This document shows, piece by piece, positions 52,515 to 61,739 of a stretch of 64,000 bases of DNA. The position numbers and the translations under genes are program-made. Numbering within the stretch: position 1 is the first letter of the stretch; every line of letters begins with the position of its first letter. The notes below the pieces were generated by a model. The model ran no database searches, was not told the origin of the DNA, and saw nothing but the letters and a program-made list of their open reading frames with translations. Source of the stretch: Herpetosiphon giganteus (GTDB lineage: Bacteria > Chloroflexota > Chloroflexia > Chloroflexales > Herpetosiphonaceae); contig NZ_JAFBCZ010000004.1 in NCBI RefSeq assembly GCF_016907925.1, positions 229,796 to 293,795 on the forward strand, given 5' to 3'.

Positions 52515-54962
52515 ATGGCAGATGATGGACAGTTGGTGGATGATGTGCAGGTAGCAGCCAGGGTTGAATTACCTGTGCTCCCGCTGATTAATACCGTGCT
52601 TTTCCCGACAATGGTCACCCCGCTCTTTGTAGCCCGTGATCTTTCGATGGCCGCAATTGAAGCAGCAATGAGCGCTGATCGGCGGATTGTTGCCGTAGCC
52701 CAGCGCGCAATTGAAATCGAGGAGCACGATACCAGCCAACTGTATCAGGTCGGGGTCATCGCCCATATCGAACGGGTGCTGAAATTGCCCGATGGCACAA
52801 CCTCGGTTTTGGTTCAAGGCCAACAGCGGGTGCAAATTGTCGATTGGCTGGCAACCGAACCCTACATCAACGCCCAAGTGCAGATTATCGAACCCGACCA
52901 AGAATCGAGTTTGGCGGTCGAAGCCATGATGCGTGGCGTGTTGGCCTCGTATGAAAAAGTGGTTAAACTCAGCCGCACCATGCCCGATGATGCCTATGTG
53001 GCCGCACTTAATCTTGAGGATGGCAGCGCCCTCGCCGATTTGATCGCCTCAACCTTGCCACTTGATATTGGCCGCCGCCAGCAATTGCTCGAACTATTCG
53101 AGGTCGAGGAACGCTTGCGCCGCTTGAGCGTTGTGCTTTCGCAAGAGCTTGATGTGCTTGAGCTTGAACACCACATTCAAAATCAAGTGCAAAAAGAGGT
53201 CGATAAATCGCAACGCGATTTCTTCCTGCGCGAACAACTCAAGGCCATCCAAACCGAGCTTGGCCAGGACGATCCGCTAACCCGCGAATTAAATGAATTG
53301 CATGATCGGATTGTGGCTGCTGATCTGCCTGCCAAGGCCCAAGCCAAAGCCCTCGAAGAGCTTGGCCGCTTGGAAATGATGCCGCCCGCCGCACCAGAAT
53401 ATAGCGTTATTCGGACCTATTTGGATTGGCTCTTAGAATTGCCTTGGTCGAAAACCAGCACTGATGTCAACGATCTTCAGGTGGCAGCCCAAGTGCTCGA
53501 TAACAACCACTATGGCTTGAAAAAGGTCAAAGATCGGATTCTGGAATTTATTGCGGTGCGCATGTTGGCTGGCGATAGCACCAAATCGCCAATTTTGTGC
53601 TTTGTTGGCCCGCCAGGCGTTGGCAAAACCAGCCTTGGCCGTTCGGTTGCCGAAGCCTTGGGCCGCGAGTTTGTGCGGCTTTCGCTCGGCGGCGTGCACG
53701 ACGAGGCCGAAATTCGCGGCCATCGCCGCACCTATATTGGCGCAATGCCAGGCCGCATCATCCAAACCATGAAAGATGCTGGCACAATTAACCCCGTCTT
53801 TATGCTTGATGAGATTGATAAGCTGGGCAATGATTTTCGCGGCGATCCAGCGGCAGCCTTGCTCGAGGTGCTTGATCCTGAGCAAAATAATACCTTTGCC
53901 GATCACTACCTTGATTTGCCATACGATCTCTCGAAGATTATGTTTATTACCACCGCCAACATGCTTGATCCGATCGACGAGCCATTGCTGGATCGGATGG
54001 AGATTGTGGAGCTGCCAGGCTATATCGAAGAAGAAAAAGTGCAAATTGCGCGCAAATTCTTGATTCCCAAGCAGATCGAAGCCAATGGCTTGAAGCAACA
54101 TCCCATCAGCATTAGCGATGAAGCGTTGCGCCAAATCATTCGCACCTACACCTGGGAAGCAGGCGTGCGCAATCTTGAGCGCGAGATTGGCGGCATTTGT
54201 CGCAAAATCGCCCGCCGTGTGGCCGAGAAAAAGCGCTATCCACACCGAATTACGCCAACCATGCTCACCGATTTTCTTGGCCAGCCACCGTTCGACTATA
54301 GCCGCGCCAACGACCGCGATGAAATTGGCGTAGCAACCGGCATGGTTTGGTCGAGCAATGGAGGCGATGTGGTCGCCATCGAAACCGCAATCGTCGATGG
54401 TAAAGGCACAACCACCTTGACCGGCCAGCTTGGCGATGTGATGCAGGAATCGGCGCAAGCTGCGCTCTCGTATGCGCGGGCTTCCTCGCGACGCTTGGGC
54501 ATTGATGGCAAGCGCTTCGAGAAAATCGATATTCATATTCACGTCCCAGAAGGCGGTGTGCCCAAGGATGGGCCATCGGCAGGCATTACCTTAGCCTGTT
54601 CGGTCATCTCGGCCTTGACCCATCGGCCATTGCGCCGCGATGTAGCCATGACTGGCGAAATTACCTTGCGCGGGCGGGTGCTGCCAATTGGCGGCCTGCG
54701 CGACAAAATCTTGGGCGCATTTCGGGCGGGCATCACGACCATGTTGATTCCCAAAAAGAATCTGCGTGATCTCGAAGAAGTGCCCAACAACGTGCGCCGC
54801 CAAATTACCGTTATTGCAGTAGAACATATGGATGAAGTTTTACCAATTGCCTTTGTTTCGAATCCGCTTGAGCGTGGCAGCCAACACACAAGCGCTAGCG
54901 ATCAGACCAGTTTAGTGCTGCCAACAATCACCCAACCGCAACTTGGCTCAGTCGAATTGTGA
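52515..54962 (+). CDS. lon: ATP-dependent Lon protease (LonA)
   Basis: An 815-residue soluble AAA+ protease that degrades damaged and regulatory proteins. It has the LON N-terminal domain (LPVLPLINTVLFPTMVTPLFVARD), a coiled middle, the P-loop GPPGVGKTSLG near 362, Walker B FMLDEIDKLG, and the S16 protease domain. The catalytic serine is in PKDGPSAG near 688 and the lysine in RDKILGAFRAG near 730. There is no transmembrane insert, so it is the A type. AAGGTGTAACCC precedes the ATG. Confidence 0.96.
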   Translation: MADDGQLVDDVQVAARVELPVLPLINTVLFPTMVTPLFVARDLSMAAIEAAMSADRRIVAVAQRAIEIEEHDTSQLYQVGVIAHIERVLKLPDGTTSVLVQGQQRVQIVDWLATEPYINAQVQIIEPDQESSLAVEAMMRGVLASYEKVVKLSRTMPDDAYVAALNLEDGSALADLIASTLPLDIGRRQQLLELFEVEERLRRLSVVLSQELDVLELEHHIQNQVQKEVDKSQRDFFLREQLKAIQTELGQDDPLTRELNELHDRIVAADLPAKAQAKALEELGRLEMMPPAAPEYSVIRTYLDWLLELPWSKTSTDVNDLQVAAQVLDNNHYGLKKVKDRILEFIAVRMLAGDSTKSPILCFVGPPGVGKTSLGRSVAEALGREFVRLSLGGVHDEAEIRGHRRTYIGAMPGRIIQTMKDAGTINPVFMLDEIDKLGNDFRGDPAAALLEVLDPEQNNTFADHYLDLPYDLSKIMFITTANMLDPIDEPLLDRMEIVELPGYIEEEKVQIARKFLIPKQIEANGLKQHPISISDEALRQIIRTYTWEAGVRNLEREIGGICRKIARRVAEKKRYPHRITPTMLTDFLGQPPFDYSRANDRDEIGVATGMVWSSNGGDVVAIETAIVDGKGTTTLTGQLGDVMQESAQAALSYARASSRRLGIDGKRFEKIDIHIHVPEGGVPKDGPSAGITLACSVISALTHRPLRRDVAMTGEITLRGRVLPIGGLRDKILGAFRAGITTMLIPKKNLRDLEEVPNNVRRQITVIAVEHMDEVLPIAFVSNPLERGSQHTSASDQTSLVLPTITQPQLGSVEL

Positions 54963-55156
54963 TTTATTGCGCAATTTGGTAAGCTTAGAAGTAAAGTCAC
55001 CCTCGTAAGCTAGGACTAAAGTCCTCCATTGAATCATTACAACGCGGTAATCTTGACAGTGGCTATGGTTGCTAACATCGATTACCAGTTTGGATGAAGT
55101 AAGCGTGACCTTTGCGAGGTTTTATATCGATCTACATTACGGGGGTATAGAAAATT

Positions 55157-55528
55157 ATGCAACATATCGTAGTTGTTGATGATACACCATCACTTGCCGA
55201 CCTGGTTATGCGCATGTTGACCCGCTACGGCTACAACGTGCGCACCCTGAATGGCGGGCTGCAACTCATTGAATATATGCGCCAACATCGCCCGGCGCTT
55301 GTACTACTTGATGTAGGACTGCCGGTCAAAGATGGCTGGACACTGATTCGCGAAATTCGGATGCAGCCCGATTTGGCCCATATTCCGGTGATTGCGGTTA
55401 CGGCCCATGCTGCCGAGGAAGATCGCCAACGCGCCTTTAGTGCTGGCTATACCAACTACATTTCCAAGCCGTTTGATGTGCAAGATTTATTGCAGATGGT
55501 GCGTGGTTACGTGCCATCGGCAGTCTAA
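55157..55528 (+). CDS. Single-domain response regulator
   Basis: A 123-residue receiver domain with a complete phosphorylation set: VVDDTPS (acidic residues), LVLLDVGLPVKDG (phosphoacceptor), VTAHA (threonine) and ISKPFD (lysine). There is no output domain. GGGGGTATAGAAAATT precedes the ATG. It lies 12 bases before the RlmI-like methyltransferase, an apparent two-gene operon. The kinase partner is not adjacent. Confidence 0.92.
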   Translation: MQHIVVVDDTPSLADLVMRMLTRYGYNVRTLNGGLQLIEYMRQHRPALVLLDVGLPVKDGWTLIREIRMQPDLAHIPVIAVTAHAAEEDRQRAFSAGYTNYISKPFDVQDLLQMVRGYVPSAV

Positions 55529-55540
55529 GAGGAGTCGTGT

Positions 55541-56734
55541 GTGGCCGCCCGTTCAATGCCAACTATCAATTTGCCAACGCAGCTTAAGGCCCATTTACAG
55601 GCAGGCCATCCATGGGTTTATCGCGACCATGTGCCGCCTAGTACCCGCTTAGCCAGCGGCACATGGGTTCGACTGCATTGTGGCAATTGGCAAGGTTTTG
55701 GTTTGTGGGATGCGCGCTCGCCGATTGCGCTGCGCATCTTCTCCAGCCGCATGCAACCCGATGCCAACTGGATCAAAACGATGGTTCAGCAGGCATGGCA
55801 AGCGCGCGAACCATTGCGCCAAACTGCCACAACTGCCTATCGCTTGTTGTTTGGCGAAGGCGATGGAATGCCAGGCATCACCATCGATCTCTACAACCAA
55901 TACGCAGTGATTGCGACCTATGCAGATTGTGTCGAGGTGTTGATTGCTGATGTGGTCAAGGCCTTGCAAGCAAGCGTGCCGCAACTGCGTGGCGTGGTGC
56001 GTCGCCGCCGCGACGATAGCGAAAACGACGATGAAACAGGCAAGATAGAGTTGTTGTGGGGCGAATTGCCGCCAGCCAATTTGGTGGTGCAAGAGCATGG
56101 CCTCAAGTTGATTGCCAATTTGTTTGAGGGCCAGAAAACCGGTTTATTTCTCGATCATCGTGAGAATCGCCACACCATCGAGCAATGGAGCAAAGGCAAA
56201 ACGGTGCTCAATTGTTTCTCCTACACCGGAGCATTTTCGTTATATGCAGCCCGAGGCGGGGCCAGCGCAACCACCAGCGTCGATATTGCGCCAGCTGCTG
56301 CCCGCGATGCAGAGCAGAATTTTGTGCTCAACGATTTGATGGGCGAGCAGCATACGTTCTTAGCCCGCGATTGCTTTGATTTTCTGCATCGCACGATTCA
56401 GCGCGGCGAAACCTACGATTTGGTGATCTTAGATCCGCCCTCATTTGCCCGTTCAAAGAAGAACATTCATGCCGCCACCCGTGCTTATGTCAAACTCAAT
56501 GCCTTGGCGATTCAGTGTGTGGCAACTGGTGGGCTTTTGGCTTCGGCCAGCTGCACCAGCCAATTATCGCCAGCTAATTTTCGCTTGATGCTTGGCGAGG
56601 CGGCGGCCCAAACCGACCAACAACTGCGAATTATTCATGAAGCTGGCCAAGCGCTCGATCATCCGGTGCCTGCGCATTTTAACGAGGGACGCTACCTCAA
56701 ATTTGTGCTTGCCCGCGTTGATGAGCGCATGTAA
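55541..56734 (+). CDS. Class I rRNA methyltransferase (RlmI-like)
   Basis: A 397-residue protein with an N-terminal PUA RNA-binding domain (AHLQAGHPWVYRDHV) followed by a SAM-dependent methyltransferase. The core has GLFLDHRENR, VLNCFSYTGAFSLYAARGGA (SAM loop) and the catalytic-type LDPPSFARSKK. RlmI makes 5-methylcytosine in 23S rRNA. The catalytic cysteine motif is visible as SASCTSQLS, consistent with m5C chemistry. The GTG at 55541 has AGAGGAGTCGTGT before it. Exact target unproven. Confidence 0.88.
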   Translation: MAARSMPTINLPTQLKAHLQAGHPWVYRDHVPPSTRLASGTWVRLHCGNWQGFGLWDARSPIALRIFSSRMQPDANWIKTMVQQAWQAREPLRQTATTAYRLLFGEGDGMPGITIDLYNQYAVIATYADCVEVLIADVVKALQASVPQLRGVVRRRRDDSENDDETGKIELLWGELPPANLVVQEHGLKLIANLFEGQKTGLFLDHRENRHTIEQWSKGKTVLNCFSYTGAFSLYAARGGASATTSVDIAPAAARDAEQNFVLNDLMGEQHTFLARDCFDFLHRTIQRGETYDLVILDPPSFARSKKNIHAATRAYVKLNALAIQCVATGGLLASASCTSQLSPANFRLMLGEAAAQTDQQLRIIHEAGQALDHPVPAHFNEGRYLKFVLARVDERM

Positions 56735-56990
56735 GGTCAAAAGTCAAAAGTCAAAAATCAGAAGAACATAGAGCATAGAACATAGAACATATGGCTATTG
56801 GCTATGGGATTTCGGACATTGGTTGTAACCAACAGCATTAAAGCCAATAGCCCAAAGCCTATAGCCTAGCCAGAACATAATCCTAAAAATCTGTGTCAAT
56901 CTGTGGCTAAAAAATAATTATCCTTCGTGTCCTTCGTGTTCTTCGCGGTTTCTGCTTTTCCGATCCCCAGCCCCCAACACCCGACCCCCA
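56735..56990. repeat. Composite repeat block between the methyltransferase and mutL genes
   Basis: Six word families follow one another: GTCAAAA (56736-56758); GAACATAGAGCATA (56764-56790); GGCTATTGGCTATGG and its inverse GCCAATAGCCCAAAGCC (56793-56868); AATCTGTGTCAATCTGTGG (56888-56906); CTTCGTGTC 9-bp units (56922-56950); and CCCCAGCCCCCAACACCC (56963-56990). The block begins at the base after the stop. No gene lies in this 342-base gap. Confidence 0.75.
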
Positions 56991-57076
56991 GTTTCAGACT
57001 AGCTCATTTATGCTAAAAAGCCCAAATTATGCTACAATGGCAGGGTAAAAATGTGCATCTACGAGGAGCCAGAGCA

Positions 57077-58978
57077 ATGCCAATTCGTGTTTTAGACCCA
57101 ACTTTAGCCGCCCAAATCGCCGCTGGCGAGGTGGTTGAACGCCCTGCTTCGGTGGTCAAAGAATTAATTGAAAATTCGGTTGATGCTGGCGCTACTGAGA
57201 TTCGGGTCGAAGCACGCGAAGGCGGCAAACGCGAGTTGCGCATCCAAGATAATGGCTCTGGGATTCCAAGTGACGAGGTTGAAACGGCATTTTTGCGCCA
57301 TGCGACCAGCAAAGTTACCGAGATTGAGGATTTGTTCTCGATTCGCACGCTTGGCTTTCGTGGCGAAGCCTTGCCATCAATCGCCTCGGTCGCCCAAGTA
57401 ACCTGCCTCACGCGTACCGCTGATGACGAGGTTGGCACCGAATTACGGATTGCTGGCGGCGAGATTCAGGCCAAAACTCACCGTGGCTGCTCGGTTGGCA
57501 CGACCTTCACGATTCGCAATTTGTTCTATAACACGCCAGCGCGACTCAAATTTATGCGCTCCGATGCCACCGAAATGAGCCAGATTAGCACCATCGTGAC
57601 CCAATATGCCTTGGCCTACCCCAATATTCGCTGGACGTTGCTGCTTGATGGCAAGCTTGCGCTGCAAACACCAGGCAATGGTCGCTTACTCGATGCATTA
57701 ATCGAATTGTATGGCATCGATGTTGGCCGCGAGATGATTAGCGTCGATCGCACCTCGGAAGCAGAAGATGAGACGGTGCGCGTGCATGGCTTTGTTAGCC
57801 AGCCCTCAACCTTCCGCGCCGCTCGTTCCTATATGCACTTGTTCGTCAATCAACGCTGGATCAAGCCTCAAGGCAATTTGGTTTATATGATCGAAGAGGC
57901 GTATCATACCTTGTTGATGAAAGGTCGCCACCCAATTGTGGCCCTGAATATTGAGCTTGAGCCAGAAGCGGTTGATGTGAATGTGCACCCAACCAAGAGC
58001 GAGGTCAAGTTCCGCAATCAATCGCATGTCTATGGGGCGTTGACCAAGGCTGTGCGCGAAGCCTTAGCAGCGCAAAGCACCATTCGCGCTTGGACAGGCT
58101 TTGGGGCCAACGAAAGCGTCAATCGGCGGGTTGAATTGCGCTCGCCGAATGGTGAACGGCGTGGTGCAAGCAACGATGCGCCGTTATTTGATGATGCACC
58201 AGTTGCGCCGCGTCCACAGGTCAATAACTATCCCGATGATGATTTTGATTCGACTGTAGCGTTGCCGCCAATTGCCAAACAGGCACGTTTTGATACGCCA
58301 CCAACCAGCCAAAGCCAGCCAAGTGCCTTTTTGCCACCTCAACAACAAGCCTTCGATCCGGCATATGCGCCGAGCATGCCTGAGCCAGGCGAGGCCAAAT
58401 TGCCAATGCTACGGGTGGTTGGCCAAGTAAACGAAACCTACATTGTGGCGGAAAGTAGCGATGGCATGTACTTGGTCGATCAACATGCTGCCCACGAACG
58501 AGTGGTCTATGAGCGCTTGATGGCTGAGCACCAAGATGTGCCAATTGAGCGCCAAACCCTGATGCTAGCCCAGCCAATTGAATTGCCACCAGCAGTGACG
58601 CGCTTGCTCAGCGCGCATTTGGCCGATTTGGAGCAATGGGGCTTTGAAGCAGAGGAATTTGGCGAAGGCACATTGATGTTGCGGGCGGTGCCAAGCAATC
58701 TCCACGTTGGCCAAATTGCCACCGCATTAATGGAAATAGCTGATCATCTGAGCTACGAAGGTGGCGCTACCAGCGACGATCGGCGCGAAAAAATGTTAAC
58801 GACGATCGCCTGCCATAGCTCAATTCGGGCTGGCAAAACCCTGACCCACGAAGAAATGCGCCAACTGCTGCAACAACTTGAACGCTGCGAAATGCCGCGC
58901 ACCTGCCCCCATGGCCGCCCAACTATGCTCCAAATTACTCAAGGCCAAATCGAACGCCAATTTGGGCGCAAAGGCTAG
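57077..58978 (+). CDS. mutL: DNA mismatch repair protein MutL
   Basis: A 633-residue mismatch-repair ATPase. The GHKL motifs are ELIENSVDAGATEI, DNGSGIP and GFRGEALPSIASV. A Q/P-rich linker spans about 375-435. The C-terminal domain has DQHAAHERVVYE near residue 468, the DQHA-x2-E-x4-E endonuclease metal motif, and later ACHSSIRAGK and CPHGRP, which complete the site. So this is the nicking MutL of bacteria without Dam-directed MutH. GAGGAGCCAGAGCA precedes the ATG at 57077. Confidence 0.95.
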   Translation: MPIRVLDPTLAAQIAAGEVVERPASVVKELIENSVDAGATEIRVEAREGGKRELRIQDNGSGIPSDEVETAFLRHATSKVTEIEDLFSIRTLGFRGEALPSIASVAQVTCLTRTADDEVGTELRIAGGEIQAKTHRGCSVGTTFTIRNLFYNTPARLKFMRSDATEMSQISTIVTQYALAYPNIRWTLLLDGKLALQTPGNGRLLDALIELYGIDVGREMISVDRTSEAEDETVRVHGFVSQPSTFRAARSYMHLFVNQRWIKPQGNLVYMIEEAYHTLLMKGRHPIVALNIELEPEAVDVNVHPTKSEVKFRNQSHVYGALTKAVREALAAQSTIRAWTGFGANESVNRRVELRSPNGERRGASNDAPLFDDAPVAPRPQVNNYPDDDFDSTVALPPIAKQARFDTPPTSQSQPSAFLPPQQQAFDPAYAPSMPEPGEAKLPMLRVVGQVNETYIVAESSDGMYLVDQHAAHERVVYERLMAEHQDVPIERQTLMLAQPIELPPAVTRLLSAHLADLEQWGFEAEEFGEGTLMLRAVPSNLHVGQIATALMEIADHLSYEGGATSDDRREKMLTTIACHSSIRAGKTLTHEEMRQLLQQLERCEMPRTCPHGRPTMLQITQGQIERQFGRKG

Positions 58979-58980
58979 CC

Positions 58981-59153
58981 AAAGAGCATAGAACATAGAG
59001 CATAGAACATAAAATTTAATGCTTAGAAATCGAAATTTAACGCAGTGGCGCAGAGATGATTTGGCTATGGGCTATGGGCTAGCGGAACATGTAGTGGTGT
59101 TTTAAAAGCCTATAGCCTATAGCCTATAGTCCATCGTTCCTATCCTTCGTGGA
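58981..59153. repeat. Composite repeat block after mutL
   Basis: AGAGCATAGAACATAG units (58983-59012), AACGCAGTGGCGCAGAG (59039-59055), GGCTATGGGCTATGGGC (59062-59079), AAGCCTATAGCC units (59106-59130) and ATCCTTCGTGGATC (59142-59155). The same words recur, inverted, at 61740-62165, so the two membrane-protein genes are bracketed. Confidence 0.7.
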
Positions 59154-60251
59154 TCAAAGCTCCTGATCTGTGTTCGCTTCAATTGTTCTTGCATAGGGTG
59201 GAATCGCGATTAAGCTCAGGCAAAAGCCCAAAATCGCTACTTCAAACACCATACCTGTCCACATATGAGTAATCCAATTGAGGCCGCTACTGGCCATAAT
59301 CAGCAGATAGTAGCCAAGGAAGAAACCAGCAGGCAGCAAACTGCACAGTAGGCGAACGCGCAATGGGCGTTGTTGATTAATCTTGAAGCCATGCATAGCC
59401 AGATCGGCAAGCAAACCTACGATTACAGCCCAAACTACGACTGGCCAATAGGCTTTCGATGTTTGATTGTGCACAAACCAAATCAAGCCTGTACTCCCGC
59501 CGATTAATAGGGTCATTGCGCCAAATGGCAAGGGCCAGAAGCGTAGCGAGAGCAGCAACACCCCAATTAACACCAGCGTGGTGATGATGCCTGTGCTAAT
59601 GCCACGGAGATCAATATCCGACATGGTTGCTTCAATATATGGCTCTGAGAGCAATGGCGCATTGACGATTGGGCTAGCATATTGGGTAAAAAAGCTCACG
59701 GCAGCCATCAGAAAAAACAGCGACATCACCATTGGGCCTAAATCACGCCAGCCCTGCAAGCGTACTCCAGCTTGGGTTTGAATCCAGGCGGTGCGTAATG
59801 GCGCGGTGCCAAATAACATCGCCCCGCTAATAATCATCAAATGTGGTGGGCTAAATAACGCATCGATGCGCAATTCAAAGCCAAACCATTCGTGCCACAT
59901 AAAATCCAGCGGCGCAGCAAGCGAAAACAGCAGAATGCCCAACAACGCAGGGAAATAGCCGCGGGGCAAGGCTTTGGTCAGCGGATAGTGGCGATACATA
60001 TTGCGCAGTTGCACGGTGCCAATCAAGCAGGTAATGCCTAAAAAGCCCGAATAGAGTACCGCATGCCACGGCGAGAAAAACGTATCGACCCGTTGCTCTT
60101 TATGCGCCAAACCATCAATAAAAAGCCCAATAATTAACCAGATACTAAAGAAAATACACAATCCATCAAGCCGTTTGCTGAATGGTGGATAGCCTACAGG
60201 CGCAGGATTCAGCCGTGCTGCGGTAGTTTTGGTTGGGCCGACCGTTGCCAT
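59154..60251 (-). CDS. Polytopic membrane protein, paralog A
   Basis: A 365-residue protein with about nine hydrophobic segments. I do not recognise the family. Conserved membrane-embedded polar motifs, shared with the next gene, are FFSPWHAVLYSGFLG, PLDFMWHEWFGFELRIDALFSPPHLM, PLRTAWI and THMWTGMVFEVAILG. Several histidines and acidic residues fall in or near helices, as in metal- or heme-binding membrane proteins; that is a guess. The ATG at 60251 follows GGAGGCCCAGC; the longer frame upstream is not preferred. Confidence 0.72.
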   Translation of the reverse strand: MATVGPTKTTAARLNPAPVGYPPFSKRLDGLCIFFSIWLIIGLFIDGLAHKEQRVDTFFSPWHAVLYSGFLGITCLIGTVQLRNMYRHYPLTKALPRGYFPALLGILLFSLAAPLDFMWHEWFGFELRIDALFSPPHLMIISGAMLFGTAPLRTAWIQTQAGVRLQGWRDLGPMVMSLFFLMAAVSFFTQYASPIVNAPLLSEPYIEATMSDIDLRGISTGIITTLVLIGVLLLSLRFWPLPFGAMTLLIGGSTGLIWFVHNQTSKAYWPVVVWAVIVGLLADLAMHGFKINQQRPLRVRLLCSLLPAGFFLGYYLLIMASSGLNWITHMWTGMVFEVAILGFCLSLIAIPPYARTIEANTDQEL

Positions 60252-60442
60252 GCTGGGCCTCCTTGCATGTGATAGGGCTATGGCGATAAAGAGCAAGTAG
60301 AGTGGAGTGCTAAGCAAAAATGGCTCGACCGCCTTGTCATAAGTATGGCCATAGTAGCATAGATTCCAGCGGCGACGATAGCCAAAAGGTAAATACTTAG
60401 CACACCAAAAGGTGCTATCCAGCCTAGTTTCCCTACACTTCT

Positions 60443-60481
60443 TAAAAACTAAACGCACTTCATCGGCAATGAAGTGCGTTT
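60443..60481 (-). terminator. Terminator of paralog B
   Basis: AAACGCACTTCAT (60451-60463) pairs perfectly with 60469-60481 over a five-base loop and is followed on the minus strand by AGTTTTTAAG. It lies between the two paralogous genes, which therefore have separate transcripts. Confidence 0.85.
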
Positions 60482-60502
60482 GCAAAGGGCGAAACTGCGT
60501 TT

Positions 60503-61588
60503 TTAGTCAGCTTTAGGCAGGGTTTCGTAGGGCGGAGCCACCAAGAAACTCAACATCAAGCCAACAATTGCTACTTCAAAAATCATGCCTGTCCACATAT
60601 GGGTAATCCAGGTCAGGCCAGGCCCAGCCATAATAATCAGGTAGTAGCCCAAAAAGAAGCCAGCGGGCAGCAAACTACACAGCAAGCGAATGCCCAAACG
60701 GTTATGGCGATCGATCTTCCAATAGTGCATAGCGCAATCGGCAGCCAAGCCAATAACTACTGCCCAGACCAAAACCGGCCAATAGTTCATAACTTTCGAG
60801 GCCCGCATAACCCAGAGCATAAACATACTGCCGCCGACCAAGAGCGTGATTGAGCCAAATGGCAAGGGCCAGAAGCGCAGCGAAAGCAACAAAATGCTAA
60901 TCAAGACGAAGGTGCTGATATGGGCTGAAGCAATCCCCCACAAGTCAGTCCGATACATCTCGATTTCGACGCTATAAGGCGAGGAAAGCCATCTGGGCGA
61001 AGCCAAAGGATGGGCATATTGGGTCATAAAGGCGGTTGTGACCATAAAGAAAAACAGCGACAAGACCATCGGAGCAAGCCCACCCCGCCAGCCAACCAGT
61101 TTCTCGCCTTGTTGCAAGCGAATCCACGCAGTGCGTAAAGGAGCGGTTCCAAACAGCATCGCGCCAGTAATCAGCATCAAGTGCGGCGGGCTAAGCAAGG
61201 CATCAAGCCGCAATTCAAAACCAAAAACGTCGTGCCAAATAAAATCCAGCGGCGCAGCAATCGCAAACAAAATAATGCCAACCAAGGCCAGCAAATAGCC
61301 GCGGGGCAAGGCCCGCCAGATGCTGTAGCCTTTGTACATATTGCGCAGTTGCAACCCGCCAATCCATAATGCTACCGCCAAAAAGCCAGAGTAGAGAATA
61401 AGATGCCATGGTGTAAAGAAGGTATCAACTGCATTGCGCGCATGGGCTGCACCATCGGCGAACAAACCAACCAACCACCATGCCGCAAAAACCATGGACA
61501 TGAAATCAAAGGTGATGCTCGACGGTGGATACTCATCTGGGCGTGGCAAACTCGAAACATTCCGACCAATTCGTCCGATTGAGGCCAT
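60503..61588 (-). CDS. Polytopic membrane protein, paralog B
   Basis: A 361-residue membrane protein closely similar to its neighbour at 59154 along its whole length. The shared motifs read FFTPWHLILYSGFLA, PLDFIWHDVFGFELRLDALLSPPHLM, LFGTAPLRTAWIRLQ and THMWTGMIFEVAIVG. Tandem duplication is the simplest origin. AGGGGGTTTCCC precedes the ATG at 61588. The family and function are unknown. The conserved histidines (W-H-x-x-L/V, W-H-D/E, P-P-H-L) are the best handle on a metal or cofactor site. Confidence 0.72.
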   Translation of the reverse strand: MASIGRIGRNVSSLPRPDEYPPSSITFDFMSMVFAAWWLVGLFADGAAHARNAVDTFFTPWHLILYSGFLAVALWIGGLQLRNMYKGYSIWRALPRGYLLALVGIILFAIAAPLDFIWHDVFGFELRLDALLSPPHLMLITGAMLFGTAPLRTAWIRLQQGEKLVGWRGGLAPMVLSLFFFMVTTAFMTQYAHPLASPRWLSSPYSVEIEMYRTDLWGIASAHISTFVLISILLLSLRFWPLPFGSITLLVGGSMFMLWVMRASKVMNYWPVLVWAVVIGLAADCAMHYWKIDRHNRLGIRLLCSLLPAGFFLGYYLIIMAGPGLTWITHMWTGMIFEVAIVGLMLSFLVAPPYETLPKAD

Positions 61589-61739
61589 GGGAAACCCCCT
61601 ATTCTGATGTTGCTGGACAGGTGTAGACGCGCTGGGTGGTAGCCTTTCCACAAGCATGGGGGAAATGCCATTCTGGTTGATGCGAGGACGTTGCTCAAAC
61701 ATGGAGTGGCCCTATTATGCCATAAAATCATAGTCTAGT

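Noticed and set aside
53433..54542. A 369-codon frame opposite lon
   Set aside because: It is a shadow of lon on the other strand, with no domain and no start signal.
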